Below, one piece after another: positions 48,271 through 61,746 of a stretch of 64,000 nucleotides of DNA. A model generated the notes under the pieces. That model saw nothing but the letters and a program-made list of their open reading frames with translations, ran no database searches and was not told the origin of the DNA. The DNA comes from Eulemur rufifrons (Eukaryota; Chordata; Mammalia; Primates; Lemuridae), in contig NC_091010.1 in assembly GCF_041146395.1 (NCBI RefSeq), forward strand, positions 52,162,001 through 52,226,000, written 5' to 3'. Each line of letters opens with the position of its first letter. The first letter of the stretch is position 1. A program made the position numbers and the translations under genes.

Positions 48271-49818
48271 AGTGCTTCCAGTCTAATACTCAGCCTGACT
48301 GATTTCTAGTCTCTTTGGGTTGTTTCACAATATCGCTGCCTTTGTCTGCTAAACACGGATGCCAGCCCCCATCAGGTACTAAAAACCAAAGGAAGCCACT
48401 CAGGTCATGGCCCTCCCTCAACCTTCTTGGAACATGCTTCCCATTCTCTCCTTATTCTCACACAATTTCAAATCTCTCCTTTCTGCAAAGACAATTTCAG
48501 AAACATAGCTGTCAAGAATGGTTAGGCCCGCAAGATTTGCACAAATACCAAGAAGCACAGGAAGGGCTAGGACCTAAACAAGAACGGTGTTCAAAGTTTA
48601 GATCAGCTTAGATACCAAAGTTAATGAATTCCCAAATAGAACGTGTGGGGGAAAACAAACAAAATCCAGTCTCTGATGACATTCAGGTATCTGCAAACGC
48701 TTTTCTTGTGTTCCCATAAGAGCAAACAGGGAACTGAATTTGAAAACCAAAATGAGGCTAGTAAATTCCCGAAAAGAGACAGTTCTTTTTCCTCGGAGAC
48801 ACACCAAATTATGCATTGCCCCTCTCACCAACAACATACTCTGTCTCAAACATTTTTAAAAGAAGGCTGCTGAACATCTGCCGAGCAATTAATGGAATGC
48901 AGCAGCGTGCTCTAACAGTCCCTGGGAAGGTATTAGCAATCCTGCTTATGAGACATGAAATGTTGCAGACAGTGGTTCTTTTTTTTTTTTTTTGAATTTT
49001 TATTTTCCCCTGCCCGCAGGGTGGATAAGGGGAAGGAAAAAACAGTTGGGGTGGAAGTTGTGAATCAAATACTCTCAAATATTCTTCCCCACTGTTTCTC
49101 CTTTTTCCCAGGCTTCCTCCTGCTTCTCATCCTAGCCATCCAAATATGAATGTGTTAATTTCAACCTAATAAATGAAATTGTGGCAAGCATCTCAATCCA
49201 CTGATCCCCACCTAAAGTGCCAAGTTTCCCATGTGTGAGAGGAGAATTCCCTCCACTGTCTTTGGTATATGTAGAGTCTACCACCCTGTTCAAGTAGTTT
49301 TTTGTTTTTTTGTTTTGTTTTGTTTTAATCAGGTTGCTAGAGCTAACTTAGGAGCAATCTCCAATAGAAAACTCACCTCTCACGTATCTTACTTCTACAT
49401 CACAATTGTTGAAAAGTGCCAGTCTTGACACACCCTTGTCTTTTGTAGGTAAAAGTCTGGCCCAAAGAGACTGGATTCTTCCAGTCCTAAAACTACTATG
49501 ACAAGCATAGCCAAACTCAATATAGCAAAAGTTTCCAAGACTTAGTTATTCTGTCAGCCCTTGACATTATCTTCCTTTACTCTTCCAACTGGAGCCAATT
49601 ATCCACATATAGACCTATATCTACTCTACTTGCCAAGCCAACTATGACAGAGAGCTCAATAATGCCCACTGATTAGGTTTGGAATTACACAACCAAGATC
49701 TGATGCCCGATTTCTGATTAGCAGTGGCACCGTCTAACCTTGTTATAATGAGGGAAACACAGTTTGGGTTCCCTTTTGCCAGAGCCACTAGCCAGAACCC
49801 AGGGACGTGGAAACTGAC

Positions 49819-49918
49819 CTGCTGTTAAGTGGGCTGCATGGACAAAGACTTGCACCCCTGGCTTCAGCTCAAAGTGTACTGAGTTTTGATTGAGCTTCTG
49901 GATCAATAATTCTGATAT
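49819..49918 (-). CDS. SORCS1: SORCS1 exon B, luminal stalk
   Basis: This 100-base exon encodes 33 residues plus one base. It reads ISELLIQKLNQNSVHFELKP, then GVQVFVHAAHLTA, leaving a G that completes an alanine codon with exon C. The acceptor is a strong pyrimidine run, ttcttttttcag, just above 49918. The donor is GTCAGT at 49813-49818. The segment is luminal and follows DLEQ of exon A directly, giving DLEQ-ISELL. It has no NxS/T glycosylation site. Some residues (QK in LLIQKLNQ, QVF near the end) differ from the human protein as I remember it, which fits a distant primate. Splicing to exon C crosses a 9.7 kb intron. Confidence 0.93.
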
Positions 49919-51389
49919 CTGAAAAAAGAAATGTCATAATTAGTGCAACCAAAATTGTCATACTGATTATAAATGAATATGCTGAGAAATATTTACTATG
50001 TTCATCAAGGCATTGCAGTATTATATCTGTGAATTACATAAAGGAGTTTTACATGATTTTGAATTTTTTATTCCAGAATATGCAGATATCATTATTTTTT
50101 ATTCATGACCTGACTTTATATCCTAGTGGATACAAAATAGGAGAAAAAATATTAGTAAATCAAATAATTTTACTCTTAAAAAATTATACTGCATTATCTT
50201 TGCAAAGTTTCTCCAGATTTTTGAGAGACCATTTGTTATGTATAAGGACTTAAAAGAAGTAGACATATACAATTCACACATTCTGGTGAGATTCATATAC
50301 ATTTATTTTACTTCCCTCCTCTTCCACAAACCATACCCTGTGGCTTTCACAGAATAAGTACTTTATGAATATTTATTAAATGGTAAATATAGTTCTGCTG
50401 AAATAATATACAGTTGGAACCAAGTGTAGCTACAACTTAATGAATTTCCAATATTTATTTCATGCTTATGGATATTAAGTAAACTGCTTCACAGGCTGAC
50501 TCATATACTGGACAGACTCATAGAATTCTGAACTAGGCAATATTTAACCCCAAGCATGGGGCAAATAAGCTGATTTGGGTAGAAACAGTATTAACGTAAG
50601 GTTATGTAGGTGACGTAAAAGTCTGTTCATCTGTTTAAAGTAGAAAACCTAGCTCAATTTGCTGTTTCCCTTATGCTTTTGAGGAATTTCTGAAAAGCTA
50701 CTGGAGATAACTATATTCCTATTATTTTTATGGGGTCTCCTTGCCTTATTTTTATTATTCTAATCATTAATATTGATTCAACATGTTATTTAGTCTAATT
50801 AGATGCTTTCTGGCCATCATTCTGCCAATTCAGTTCTTATTTTTCTTCCTTTTCTATTTGTTGAGTTTCATTTACTCCACTGAGCTGTCACTAGGATACC
50901 TCTGATCCCTTTACTAATTCAGGGCCTGATGACTCAGTCTTGAAGCAGAGAGTCCCTTGCAGAAGCCCCTGATTGGAAATGAAACTAAAGTGTGGAGCAG
51001 ATAAACATCTTTGCAGAACAGCAGGAACATAGGATGACCATCAGTGCCCTGTGGTTGAGCACCTGGGATCCAGTACAAGCTCAGCCTCTCAAATGTCATT
51101 TCAAAATGATGCAGAAAAATAAGACTGTGATTAAACTATGTTGAAAACAACTTTATTCTCTATATTTGGCTACTCCTTTTCTTGGGCACTGATAATCTTC
51201 CAGAATGGTCCATGTTTACAGAAGTGGATTTCTAGCACAAAATCCACAGAATAGTTTTCCTCTGTATTCTCTAGCAAGTTCCTTTTCTATCTTATTCTTA
51301 TCATCCAACTGGTAGGGTTTTTATAGGAATCTGACAGCATTTTTTTTTTTTTTTTTAGTAGAAGTCTATCACAAAGATTTTGGCTATGA

Positions 51390-51750
<361 letters not shown>

Positions 51751-51878
51751 AGAAAAAATATTTTAATTCAAATATGAAAGACTTGTCAGAAGCAATTAAG
51801 GAATCGGACTGTTTCGCAGAATCTATCACATGGAACAAAGGGAAGTATGTACTTATAAGAGAAACACTTTCCACTTTC

Positions 51879-52503
51879 TTTTTTTCCTTTGGGTAGATGC
51901 CCAGTAATGGGATTGCTGGATCAAATGGTAGGTCCACTTTTAGCTCTTTTAGGTATCTCCATATTACTTTCCATATAAGTTGTACTAGTTTGCAGTCCCA
52001 CTAGCAGTGTATGTGTTCCTCTCTCAGACATCTGCACTAGTATGTTTATAGCAGCACAATTCATTATTGCAAAGATGTGGAAACAACCCAGGTGCCCATC
52101 AACACCTGACTGGATTAATAAAATGTGGTATATGTATATCATGGAGTTCTATTCAGCCACAAAAAACAATGGTGATCTAGCACCTCTTGTATTATCCTGG
52201 ATAGATCTGGAGTCCCTTCTACTAAGTGAAGTATCATAAGAATGGAAAAACAAGCACCACATATACCCACCATCAAATTGGTATTAACTGATCAACACTT
52301 ATGTGCATATATAGTAATAACATTCATCGAGTGTTGGGCAGGTGAGAGGGGGTGGAGGGGATGGGTATATTCACACCTCTTGTGTGTGGTGTGCACTGTC
52401 TGGGGTATAGACACACTTAAAGCTCTGACTTGGGTGGGACAAAGGCAATATATGTAACCTAAACATCTGTACCCCTGTGATATGCTGAAATAAAAAAAAA
52501 AAG
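51879..52503 (+). mobile_element. L1 3' end with 5' inversion and 13-base target duplication
   Basis: The right part (about 52026-52503) is sense: 'gtttatagcagcacaattcattattgcaaag', 'aagtgaagtatcataagaatgg', ending in A12. The left part (51879 to about 52022) is antisense L1: 'gggtagatgcccagtaatgggattgctggatcaaatgg'. The flanks repeat 'actttccactttc' (51866-51878 and 52504-52516). The layout fits twin priming. Same subfamily as the copy at 43275. Confidence 0.93.
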
Positions 52504-55500
52504 ACTTTCCACTTTCAATCAGGTGAAGTGATATTTCTTACGCCTGAGAATTTTTTCTTGAAGTGAGAGATATAAATCACTAAACCAGAAAATAGAGTTC
52601 ATCAGAACAACATGCTCCTAATGTATAATCTCTGGGAGAGTCTCTTGTGGAAATAATTAACTTCCTATTATACCATTACTTCAGTGGCTTGATTTGTATC
52701 ATTTACAAAATTAAGCAGAAAATTCAAAAATAGTCTGGTAACAGGAAGTACGTTTCATGTATTTAACTTGCAACAAAAGACATTCAACAATGAACATAAG
52801 CTTTGAGGAAAAAAATTATGTATCAGAAACAAAACCAAATGAAAGTTACATTGCATACAAGAAGAATCTCAATTAGAACCATGTACTTTTCTACTACAAT
52901 AAATGAGTATGAAACTGTTGATAGATTTTCATAGTTTTTTAAATCATTTCCACGCCACTTGCAGAAGTCTTTATCCTGTATTATTTTCATCAGATCATGA
53001 GTGGTTATATACATTTTAAAGTATATCATATATGCATTGAATGTTATTTTGGTAAAGTTGCTTATTTCCTTCTATTTGTTCTAACACAGCATAGCTTTGT
53101 TAGTGCTGGTATTTCCATGGAAAGGAATATGGAGCTTAAAGGAAATACTAAAGTTTACCCAGTTAATATTTGAAAAGTTGAGACTAGACTAGAGCTTTGT
53201 TTGACTCCTAATCCTAGGGAATTTCCACTGAAAACATTTTACTTGAACCAGCTGACAAATAGAGAGATGGCAAAAGCTATGTGGGGAGACGTCTGGAGGA
53301 GTGGGTTTAGGAGATGGAAAAAACGCAGCATTCACTCATTATGCTGCCATCTCTCATTCATCTGTGAAACACACAATTTAAAACACCAGCTCTGATGTTC
53401 AGTGACCAATATGGGATACAGGAATAGGCAATTTCTAACAGTATCCTCAGGATGGCCACATTCTGTTCACCAGGTAATATAATTGGTAATGTTTGGGAGG
53501 GTTTTGGGGTAGCAAAGCAGAATAAACTGCAATCTACAGAAAAGTATAGCAATAGCCTAAGTGAAAAGAACAAACACTTGTCTGATAAAGACTCAAGTGA
53601 AACAATGTGTGATTGCTGGGAGTCTGGACCTGCTGAAGCAAGTTGAATTTATTTCTTTTTCTGTCTGGTGGCAAGTATGTTGGCTCAACAAATTTCATTT
53701 ATCCTTTATACAGTCATCCCTCTTCTGCTGGTCTCTTGCACTGTATGTTTTCTATTCTACTTCAGCTAAACAATCGTGACCAAAGAAACAACGTATTACC
53801 ACTGGTATCTGCCTATTTGGTGGAATACGCCTTTGATTCAAATGCAGCCCACAACTCAAAATACCACTTAAAAGGACAGTGGAGACTCAGTACAAATACT
53901 ATCAAGGCTACCATCAAAAGGATGTTGTAAGGATCTGCTACAGGGGAAACACCATCTCTCCTTTTCATCTTCTTGACAAAGGTTGAAGATGAGCGCAGCA
54001 ATCAAAATCAACTAGGGTAGAGTAAGGTAACAATTCTAAATTCTCAAGGGCTTGAATTAACAAAGGCATACCTGTTCACATGTCATATCCACTGCAGGTA
54101 GGTCACACAGGGACACAGGGTGGTAGAGCAGCCAACTCAAACATTTCCATTCACACATATACCATGGGAGGGAAAAGAGCTCTTAAGTTGTAGAACCTGT
54201 ATTCGAATACTTTGGCTCAGAGGCGACACAGATCACTTCTGCTCCCAACCGACTGGCCTGAATAAGTCCTGCAGTTCTGCTCAACTAGGAGACACTCATG
54301 GATACTACTCAATGGTGTACCCAGAAGGGGCAGTGGACTGGAAATATTCAGTTAACAATATTGATGGTTACAACATAAAGAACACATTCAGTATCTAAAC
54401 AATTTTTAATGAAACCAATATGGGAAAACACACTCTCAGATTATTAGAATGAAAGTGGCAATCCTTGAAACACGAAAAAGAAGAGTTTTTAAGGACAATA
54501 GAGTATGTCCTTTGTAAATATATAAAACGCATAACCCAAAGAAATAGTACAAGGTGAAAATATAGATTCAAAATGGGCATTGGGAAATTTATCAATGACA
54601 AAGCTACATTGGCCAATGTATCAATGCTCATTTCAAAGTTAGTAGGAAAATTGCAAATCCTACTGAACATACATAGCATTCTGGTGCCACGTTTAGAGAC
54701 GGCCTTGCCTGGGATGACCTCAGAGCCGACTCAGTTGGTCAATCCTGCTCCTGTCACATTATTAAGTTCTCTTCAAATAGCAGTTGAGAAATATTCCTTT
54801 TGTCTTCAACAAAGGAACATCTTTCCCAATTCATACAACATGATTTCTGGATTAAACAATGGGGAAGCAATGGAGACAAACACTGAGTTCTAGTTAACGC
54901 TAGCTCACCCAATTCCACTCCTTCTTAGCACAAAAGAATCAGCTTGATTGAAGTGCCTGAGAAGTTCCCTGGATGATGTATGGAAGAAGCAAATTGGCCA
55001 TAAATACTTCTCTCCCTTGGTTTCCCCACCACCAGCTTTAAGCTTCTGCCTCCTTCTGCCATATTCGTTTTGGTCCAAATCTCACCTACTCAATGTTCAG
55101 TTATAGTTTTTCTACTTCAATGACCTTCCTTATAACCCCCAGCGTAATTTTATAATTCAACTCCCCATGTTAAAAAATCTGGACTGCCAGGCACACTAGG
55201 TGGACATATAGAAAACAGTCTGAGATTATTAATTACATTTCACAACAAATCTTTCATTTCTTAAAAAGCTGCCAGTGGACTATTCTATTTTCTGATCTGA
55301 TTTCTTCCTCCAAGATTTCAGGTTCTGCGTCTGTCTGTCAAATGTGTATGGTCATATAAACCGATAAGGAAATATATCGTTTGTGGTTGACACTTTTCCC
55401 ACAGTTGTTTTTGCTCCTTTTCAATGTTCTGGTGCCCTTTATGGATTCTGAAAGACAACACCCTGTAGGCTCCTTATCTCCCCAGCACAGCATCACCAAC

Positions 55501-58500
55501 AATCTCCACAGAGCACGGTGGTCTTTCCTCCCTCGGGGAGAGCCCGATACAAATCTGCTGACCCCTGAGGACTCCCAGAGGAGCAAGGGAGCACATCGCT
55601 GGAGGAGCAGGGCTTGCTCCAGTCCTGAGCACGGGCTGCCCGGATGAGGCCAGCTAAGGGCAAGAGAGCCTTTTCTCACTCGCCAGAGATCTTAAATAAA
55701 GACTGGTGGAACCTCCCAGACAGAGGCCACTTGATTAACCCAGCCTGCAGCATCCCGATAACAGGGTCAAGTACTCCTCACTGTGAGGAATTTTCAATTT
55801 ATTTCACAGACAAGATAGCTCAATCCAAGCCAGCATCCCTGCTCTCCAGGAATGCTCTCCGAGGGAGGGAGGAGAGCGCAGAGCCCTTCTCTGGGGCCTC
55901 ACCTCCCATTTTACAGAGGCCACTTGGCCAGGATCCCAGTTCTTCCTCTGCTGGGGACTCTGTGTTGTATCTTCGTAAGAAAGGGGCAAGGCCATGAAGA
56001 GAAAGGATAAAGAAAGCCCTTCCCAAGTTTCAGCTGAGATTCAGAGAGCAGCCTTCAAAGGAGAGGGTTCGTTTCTGTTGTTTGGGTTTGCTTTGCATTT
56101 GCCTTACATGTCTGTTTAATTTCTTATGATGGAAGTCAGTTGCTTTCGCCCGCCCAGCACTCCTTCTCCCTTCCTCACGTTTTTCTTTGAGGAATCATGT
56201 CCTTCTCCAATCTTGTTCCATTTGGTTCAGGGAGCATATAAAACATCTGAAGTTGTCCCTGACAGCTCTCTATGGTCATGACTGCAAGGGACTGGTTCAG
56301 AGATGCCACTTCACCCGTCGGAGCAGTGAAAATTGTGTACCTGGGGCTCTTGCTGATGCTGTCAGAAGAGGGGTACTGTTTTTTGGATGTGGTTGATAAA
56401 CTGGCTAAATAGAAGTTGGGGATTCCTGTGTCCATCCTTGCTTTCCTATGTGTTGGCTTCATTCTCAGGCCAACTTCCCATATGGCCACAAGGAAAACAG
56501 ACGGAGAGAGCGGGAGAGAGGGAAGTAATTCGTTGACACTTTTGACGGGCTCTGAATTCATCCATGCCTGAACTGTATCTCTGCACTTCTCAATTAAACG
56601 AATTCATTGACTCACTTTTTTTCCCCTAAAGTTGTTTAAGTGGCTGAGTCACAGAGAAAGATTAAAGGACCCCTCCTACATTAAAAACTATAGGTTTCCA
56701 GGGTGCAGTCTCTGTTTCACAGGGTTTAGATGTGTGCCTTTGTTTTATAAATTGATTTCATTACTGTACTTTTCCATCAGAGTGGTAATGTTCTTCACAA
56801 CTAAGACACTAATTTCTGACGTGCTTTGTTTGGTGCTTGTGTGGTCACTGTATTTACTTTGGCTCGAGTCCTGGAAGAGGCTGATACACTGGCAATTTGC
56901 TTAAACAAAGTTCCAATCTCTAGCTGGGTACTTTATTTTCCTTTAATGCTATAAATCTGCATACCTTATATCAGCTCATGTCATTCATATATATGCTTTC
57001 CCTTTCTTATTGTTCTTGTTTTCTTCTCCATATTAAGTAATTCCATTTATTAATCCTTTGTTCCTACTCCCACCATCCTCTCTTCCATACGTCATTCACT
57101 ATACCAGTCTATTTAATAGTCCTAAACATATTTTTGCATTTTCCACACTTCATCTTATCATACAATAAGCATAAATGTAACCATTATCTATCTACTATTA
57201 TTCATCATCTACTCTAGGCCAAGTACTTTGCTATATCATTTCTTTAATCCTCTCAAACACTCCACAAGATGAGTAAGACTTTGGTTAAATTATATAACTT
57301 TTCTGGTTCTCACTTTTCTCATTTGCGAAATAGACACAAAAAAATCAGAGATGAAACTAGAAACCTGTTTTATATTTACCTAAACCTATGCTCTTTCTAT
57401 TCAAATGGCTAGACTCCCTACATGTGTGCCAAATGCTAACTCACATAGCTTTCAAACAAGACAACTGCTTCCAGATCTCTGATGAGATGGTTCACCCATG
57501 ACTGATACAGGCTGCTTTGGGGACCATCACTCAGCTCCCTGAGAATGCCTTTGAAGGAAGCACCCAGAAGAGACAGAGAATGAAAGGAAGCCTAGAGGAA
57601 ACAGACAGTCAAAGCAAGATACTTCCATAAGGAAGTATAAGAAGTTTCTTTCCAAATTTCACCTTAAAGAAGCATGCAGAAAATATTACACTTTTAGAGA
57701 CAAATGGAAAGTGTGAGAAATAAAGATGCACAGATGATGTGGTACCTAGGAAAAAAGATGACTCTAAATCTGTACCCCCTTCCATAACTTGAAAAAATTA
57801 TAACCTAGATTTCAAGGAAAATGAGTAAGATTCCAGAGGAGGAACAACTGCAAATATTTATGTGTAAAAGCCTTGGGTAGAAATCTGTTTCCTCTCTAAG
57901 TTCTCAGCAGTGCTGTGTTAAGAAATAACCCATTCTCTCTCCCACCAAATTGCAGTGCAGATAATAATCTGTAGGATATGATGGGAAGCTGGGAGCAGGG
58001 AGATCAGATGCAAATCTGGAAGATTATCTGATGCCCACCTTTCCCCTCCACTTACCACTAGGAAACGGGGTTCCACAGGGCTTTCTGTGGCAGCTCTGTT
58101 CTTCATTACTTGAACACAGAGAAAATTATAGAGATGAGTCTTCTGCCAAGTGAGAAAGTGGCAGTTGAAAGGAAGGTGTATGCTAGGAGGTGGGCCTTGC
58201 CATAATTTGGAGTTGTTGTTAATATAGTGCTGTTATAGAATGTTCTCTAGCCATCTTGGAAGACTAGAGATCATGAGGCTAGATTATGGGTTTATTCAAA
58301 GTAAATAGAAAAGCTTCAAGTGCTGGAGAGGAAATAGCCAACATTTATTTAGTAGCTGAGAGGTATCCTACTTTTGATCTATCTGCCTGGAAGAACTGAG
58401 AAACTGAAATCATTTGATTTCTAAAAGTGGCAACTAGACCAAGACTGATCATTTTAACTGAATGGATGAAGAAGAACAACAACATAATAATCCTCACTAC

Positions 58501-58577
58501 AGAGATGGGAGAGTCTTTCGAAGTTTAAAAGAGGAAAGGGAAAAAAAGAAGACCAAGGGTAGGCAGGAGAGAGAGAG

Positions 58578-58579
<2 letters not shown>

Positions 58580-58616
<37 letters not shown>
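58580..58616. repeat. (AC)n microsatellite with (GA)n lead
   Basis: About 18 AC units; a short GA run precedes at 58567-58579. Confidence 0.97.
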
Positions 58617-58620
<4 letters not shown>

Positions 58621-58739
58621 CTCTAATGCTCTAGCAGGTAGTGGAGATGAGAAAGTGAACCCCCAAAGAGCCAGTGGAGGTGCCTGGAGCCAATATTTCT
58701 CATTTATTATAAACACAAATTAGATCATAAAAGAATCAA

Positions 58740-58990
58740 TTATTTGTATACAAGTTGTATCTTTTAAAAAAGATATGCATATCATGTAATTTGGTTCTCA
58801 CATTTGTGACAAGTCTGACATAAATGGGTTCATCATCTATGTGTCATTCAGCTACTTGCATTTTTTTTCACTTACTATCATGAATGGTTTTTATCATGGT
58901 ACATATAGATTTATTCATTGTAAACACTGTAGAGTATCCCATAGTGTGAATAATTTAGCCAGTCCCTACAATAAATATTCTTAGATGGGT
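58740..58990 (-). mobile_element. Probable old LINE fragment, antisense
   Basis: 'tttttcacttactatcatgaatggtttttatcatgg', 'gtaaacactgtagagtatcccatagtgtgaataatttagccagtcccta' resemble a reversed old L1 3' region. Confidence 0.45.
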
Positions 58991-59194
58991 TTTGATGAGG
59001 CTGTTAGTTAGAATCACCAGTTTATGGATGAGAATTGGAGGACCAGAAAGTCAGAGACTCCACAAACAGCTGGGGCCCCCTCTCTTAAGCCCAGATCCCC
59101 AGAGACCCCTCTGAGCTGCTGTGGTGGTGGTCACACTAGCAGCGTGTGTGGTTCAGACTGAGGAGAGAAGCCGGAATGTCACCTGGGCACTCAC

Positions 59195-59326
59195 CTGCTC
59201 CAGATCGTCTGCTGACCTTTTGCTTTCTCCCGCTGGATCCTGATAGGGCAAGACAAAGAGCTCGGCAGCCGTGGGTAAGCCAGGGAGCACCGCCACCAAG
59301 ATGTGCTGGGCTGGAACCCCTGTGGC
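59195..59326 (-). CDS. SORCS1: SORCS1 exon A, luminal membrane-proximal region
   Basis: This 132-base exon encodes 44 residues, starting ATGVPAQHILVAVLPG and ending RSADDLEQ, with phase 0 at both ends. It is bounded by an acceptor ending ctccctcag (AG at 59327-59328) and a donor GTGAGT (59189-59194). The residues lie in the luminal stretch between the PKD-type domain and the membrane. They contain the motif LPTAAELFVLPYQDP, which matches SorCS1 as I know it. The downstream intron to exon B is about 9.3 kb. The exon before it would have to end in phase 0 and is not identified in the remaining 4.7 kb. No stop or frameshift is seen, so the gene looks functional here. Confidence 0.93.
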
Positions 59327-59499
59327 CTGAGGGAGAGACACAGAGGCTCACGTAAGTCCTGCAGAAAAGAATGAGAAGGGAGCAGGTATTTGGCAGGGGT
59401 TGGGGGTGGGGGGAGACCCACGGGAGTGAGAGGCGTGAAAGCAAAGGCCTGGGTGCAGCAGACAGGAAGGTGTGTGAGGGGCAGGGCCGGGCTACAAGT

Positions 59500-59690
59500 G
59501 CAGGCTCCGGAGTTAGACTGCCCATGATCTGATTCCAGCCCCAACTCTGCGAGACCTTAAGCGTGCTTATCTTCCCTGTGCCTATACTCCTTTAAATAGA
59601 AAGCAGGGATAGTAGCAGTACCTGCCTTGCTAGTGGGTAGTTTTGAGAACTATATGAGTTACACGTGAAGCATCTATAGTAGTGCCCCTG
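59500..59690 (+). mobile_element. MIR SINE
   Basis: 'caggctccggagttagactgcccatgatctgattccagccccaactctgc', 'gtacctgccttgctagtgggtagttttgagaactatatgag'. Starts about 170 bases above SORCS1 exon A, within the intron. Confidence 0.75.
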
Positions 59691-60469
59691 GGGATTCACA
59701 TGTCAGCTCTTCTTGCTAGAAGGCGTCTCTAGGAAGCGAACCTTGCCAATAAGAAGACCCTCACTCATATTTATCATCTGCCCCTCATGCCTTAGCCCTT
59801 TCCAACCTAGCTTCCTCATTTGTTGCCCATTGGGGTTACTCCTCAAATAGACCAGTCACGTCCTAATCACCTAACCTAACGGGACTCCCCCATCACGGCC
59901 CTCCGGAGGCACCTGCTGACTTCTCACAGCATCGACTGGACGCCCAGCCCTGTTTGCTGAAGCACTCTCAGCCCCTCATTTGGCCATGCTGAGTCTCCTG
60001 TGGAAATTATAGCTATCACTCAAGGAATTCCTCTTCGTCTTAGTTTCTCTGCTGTCTCTTGAACTTATATCCCAGGGTTTCCCCCGAGCCCTCTCTAAGT
60101 GGTTCTGGAATCAATAGGTATAACCTCAGCTTCTCTCTCCAGCAGCTGTTCATAACACCATTGGTTGTTCCACTAGGACTTCCACCATGCATGTCAGCAA
60201 AAGAACTTCTCATTTTCACCCCCAAAATCTTCATTCTCCATTTAGGTGAACCGAAGCAGTGATTTCCCAGATACCCTGGCTTGAAGCCCTGCATTCACCT
60301 CTTATACCCGACTCCCCTTCCCTGTCACATCTAATCATTTTGTGAGACCTTGACAAGTCGACTTTCACATGAATGATCATATTGGTTTCTTCCTGTTTAA
60401 ATGCCCACTGCTAATATCTCAATCCAGCCCCCCTGCACTCTCCTCTCAAGTTTTACAATAGCCTCCGCA

Positions 60470-60830
60470 TCTCCAGGACACAGGCTACTGCTTCCAGATT
60501 AATCTTTCTGCAGTCTGACTCAGACCGTGTTCCCCTGTCCAAAATGTTTGCAAAAATCCCATTGTTAACAGGATTAAGTGCACATTCAAGGCCTTCTGCC
60601 GTGTGATCCCACACTCCCTTTCCAAACTAATTACCTACAACTCACACAGGCCTCTTATGTTTTAGCCAAATGAAATGATGCACAATTTCTCAATATAGCC
60701 AGCCTTTCCTGCCAATGGTTTTGTGCATGCCATCTCCCCCAGAATGTCTTTTCTCTACATGTGCTGCTAGAACCCTACTTATCCTTGATGAGTCATCGTA
60801 AAGCCCACTTATTTCAGTACATTTTTCATT
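60470..60830 (+). mobile_element. L2 LINE fragment
   Basis: 'ctccaggacacaggc', 'attaatctttctgcagtctgac', 'caaggccttctgccgtgtgatccc', 'catctcccccagaatgtcttttc', 'atccttgatgagtcatcgtaaagccc' follow L2-type order. Confidence 0.55.
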
Positions 60831-60904
60831 ATTTCCCAGTTAGGTGATTGTATGTTTTGAATTCCACATTGGTACATTTTTTGAAGCAGCAAGAAATGAC
60901 CTGT

Positions 60905-61025
60905 TTTGGGTCCTCACCAAGTGCCTGGCATTGTGCTAAGTAACATATAATATTGTTTTATGCAGCCCCCCACAACAACTCTTTGAAGGAAATGATATTG
61001 TGCCTCACTTTGAAGTGAGGACATG
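60905..61025 (+). mobile_element. MIR fragment
   Basis: 'caccaagtgcctggcattgtgctaagtaacat' and 'cacaacaactctttgaaggaaatgatatt'. Confidence 0.55.
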
Positions 61026-61474
61026 TCGCAGGCTGGGATCCTTAGGAAGCTGACTCTGGGTTTAGCATTCAGGGTGTTTACTAAGAAGTGCTCTTAGGAA
61101 CAACATCCATGAGAAGGAAGTGGGCATAGGCAGGGGAGTAGTTGAGCTGCCAAGTAAGCCCAATGACAGCCTCAAGAGACCCCATGGGGAGATAGAAGGG
61201 CATTTCAGAGTTGTCTTAAATTGGGCTGAGACAGGTACGACTTTATATAACTGCACCAGTTCATTCTCAGATATGAGCCACCTTGGAAAGAGGCATGACC
61301 TGGAACAAGGCAGTGGAAGCCTCTGCCCACAGCACTCCTAGTAGCCAAGACAACAAGTCTCTCCCTGAACAGGGATCTCTCTGGGAGGTGCATCTCTGTT
61401 TCCACCTCAGGAAAGATGGTAACTGCAGGAAGGCTAAACAGTGGCTCCCGGCCATCTAGGAGGTGACTGGTAGC

Positions 61475-61746
61475 CTGAGCAATGAGCGAGACCCCGTCTC
61501 TACTAAAAATAGAAAAAAATTATATGGACAACTAAAAATATATATATAGAAAAATTAGCCGGGCATAGTGGCGCATGCCTGTAGTCCCAGCTACTCGGGA
61601 GGCTGAGGCAGGAGGATAGCTTGAGCCCAGGTTGCTGTGAGCTAGGCTGACGCCACGGCACTCACTCTAGCCTGGGCAACAAAGTGAGACTCTGTCTCAA
61701 AAAAAAAAAAATAAAATAAATAAAATAAAATAAATAAATAAATAAA
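61475..61746 (+). mobile_element. 5'-truncated Alu with 18-base target duplication
   Basis: Starts inside the left arm ('ctgagcaatgagcgagaccccgtctctactaaaaatag') and runs through the right arm to a (AAATAA)n tail. The right arm ends 'gctgtgagctaggctgacgccacggcactcactctagcctgggcaac', the lemur type. Flanks share 'taggaggtgactggtagc' (61457-61474 and 61747-61764). Confidence 0.95.

Larger units (their letters stand above)
40083..49818 (-). other. SORCS1: SORCS1 intron between exons B and C
   Basis: 9.7 kb. It holds MIR fragments (40285-40510, 41755-41880), CT and CA microsatellites, a sense L1 3' end (43275-43858), a hAT remnant (45555-45720), L2-like pieces and otherwise unrecognised sequence. 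Open frames in it, including 144 codons at 44150-44584 on plus, show no family features. Confidence 0.85.
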
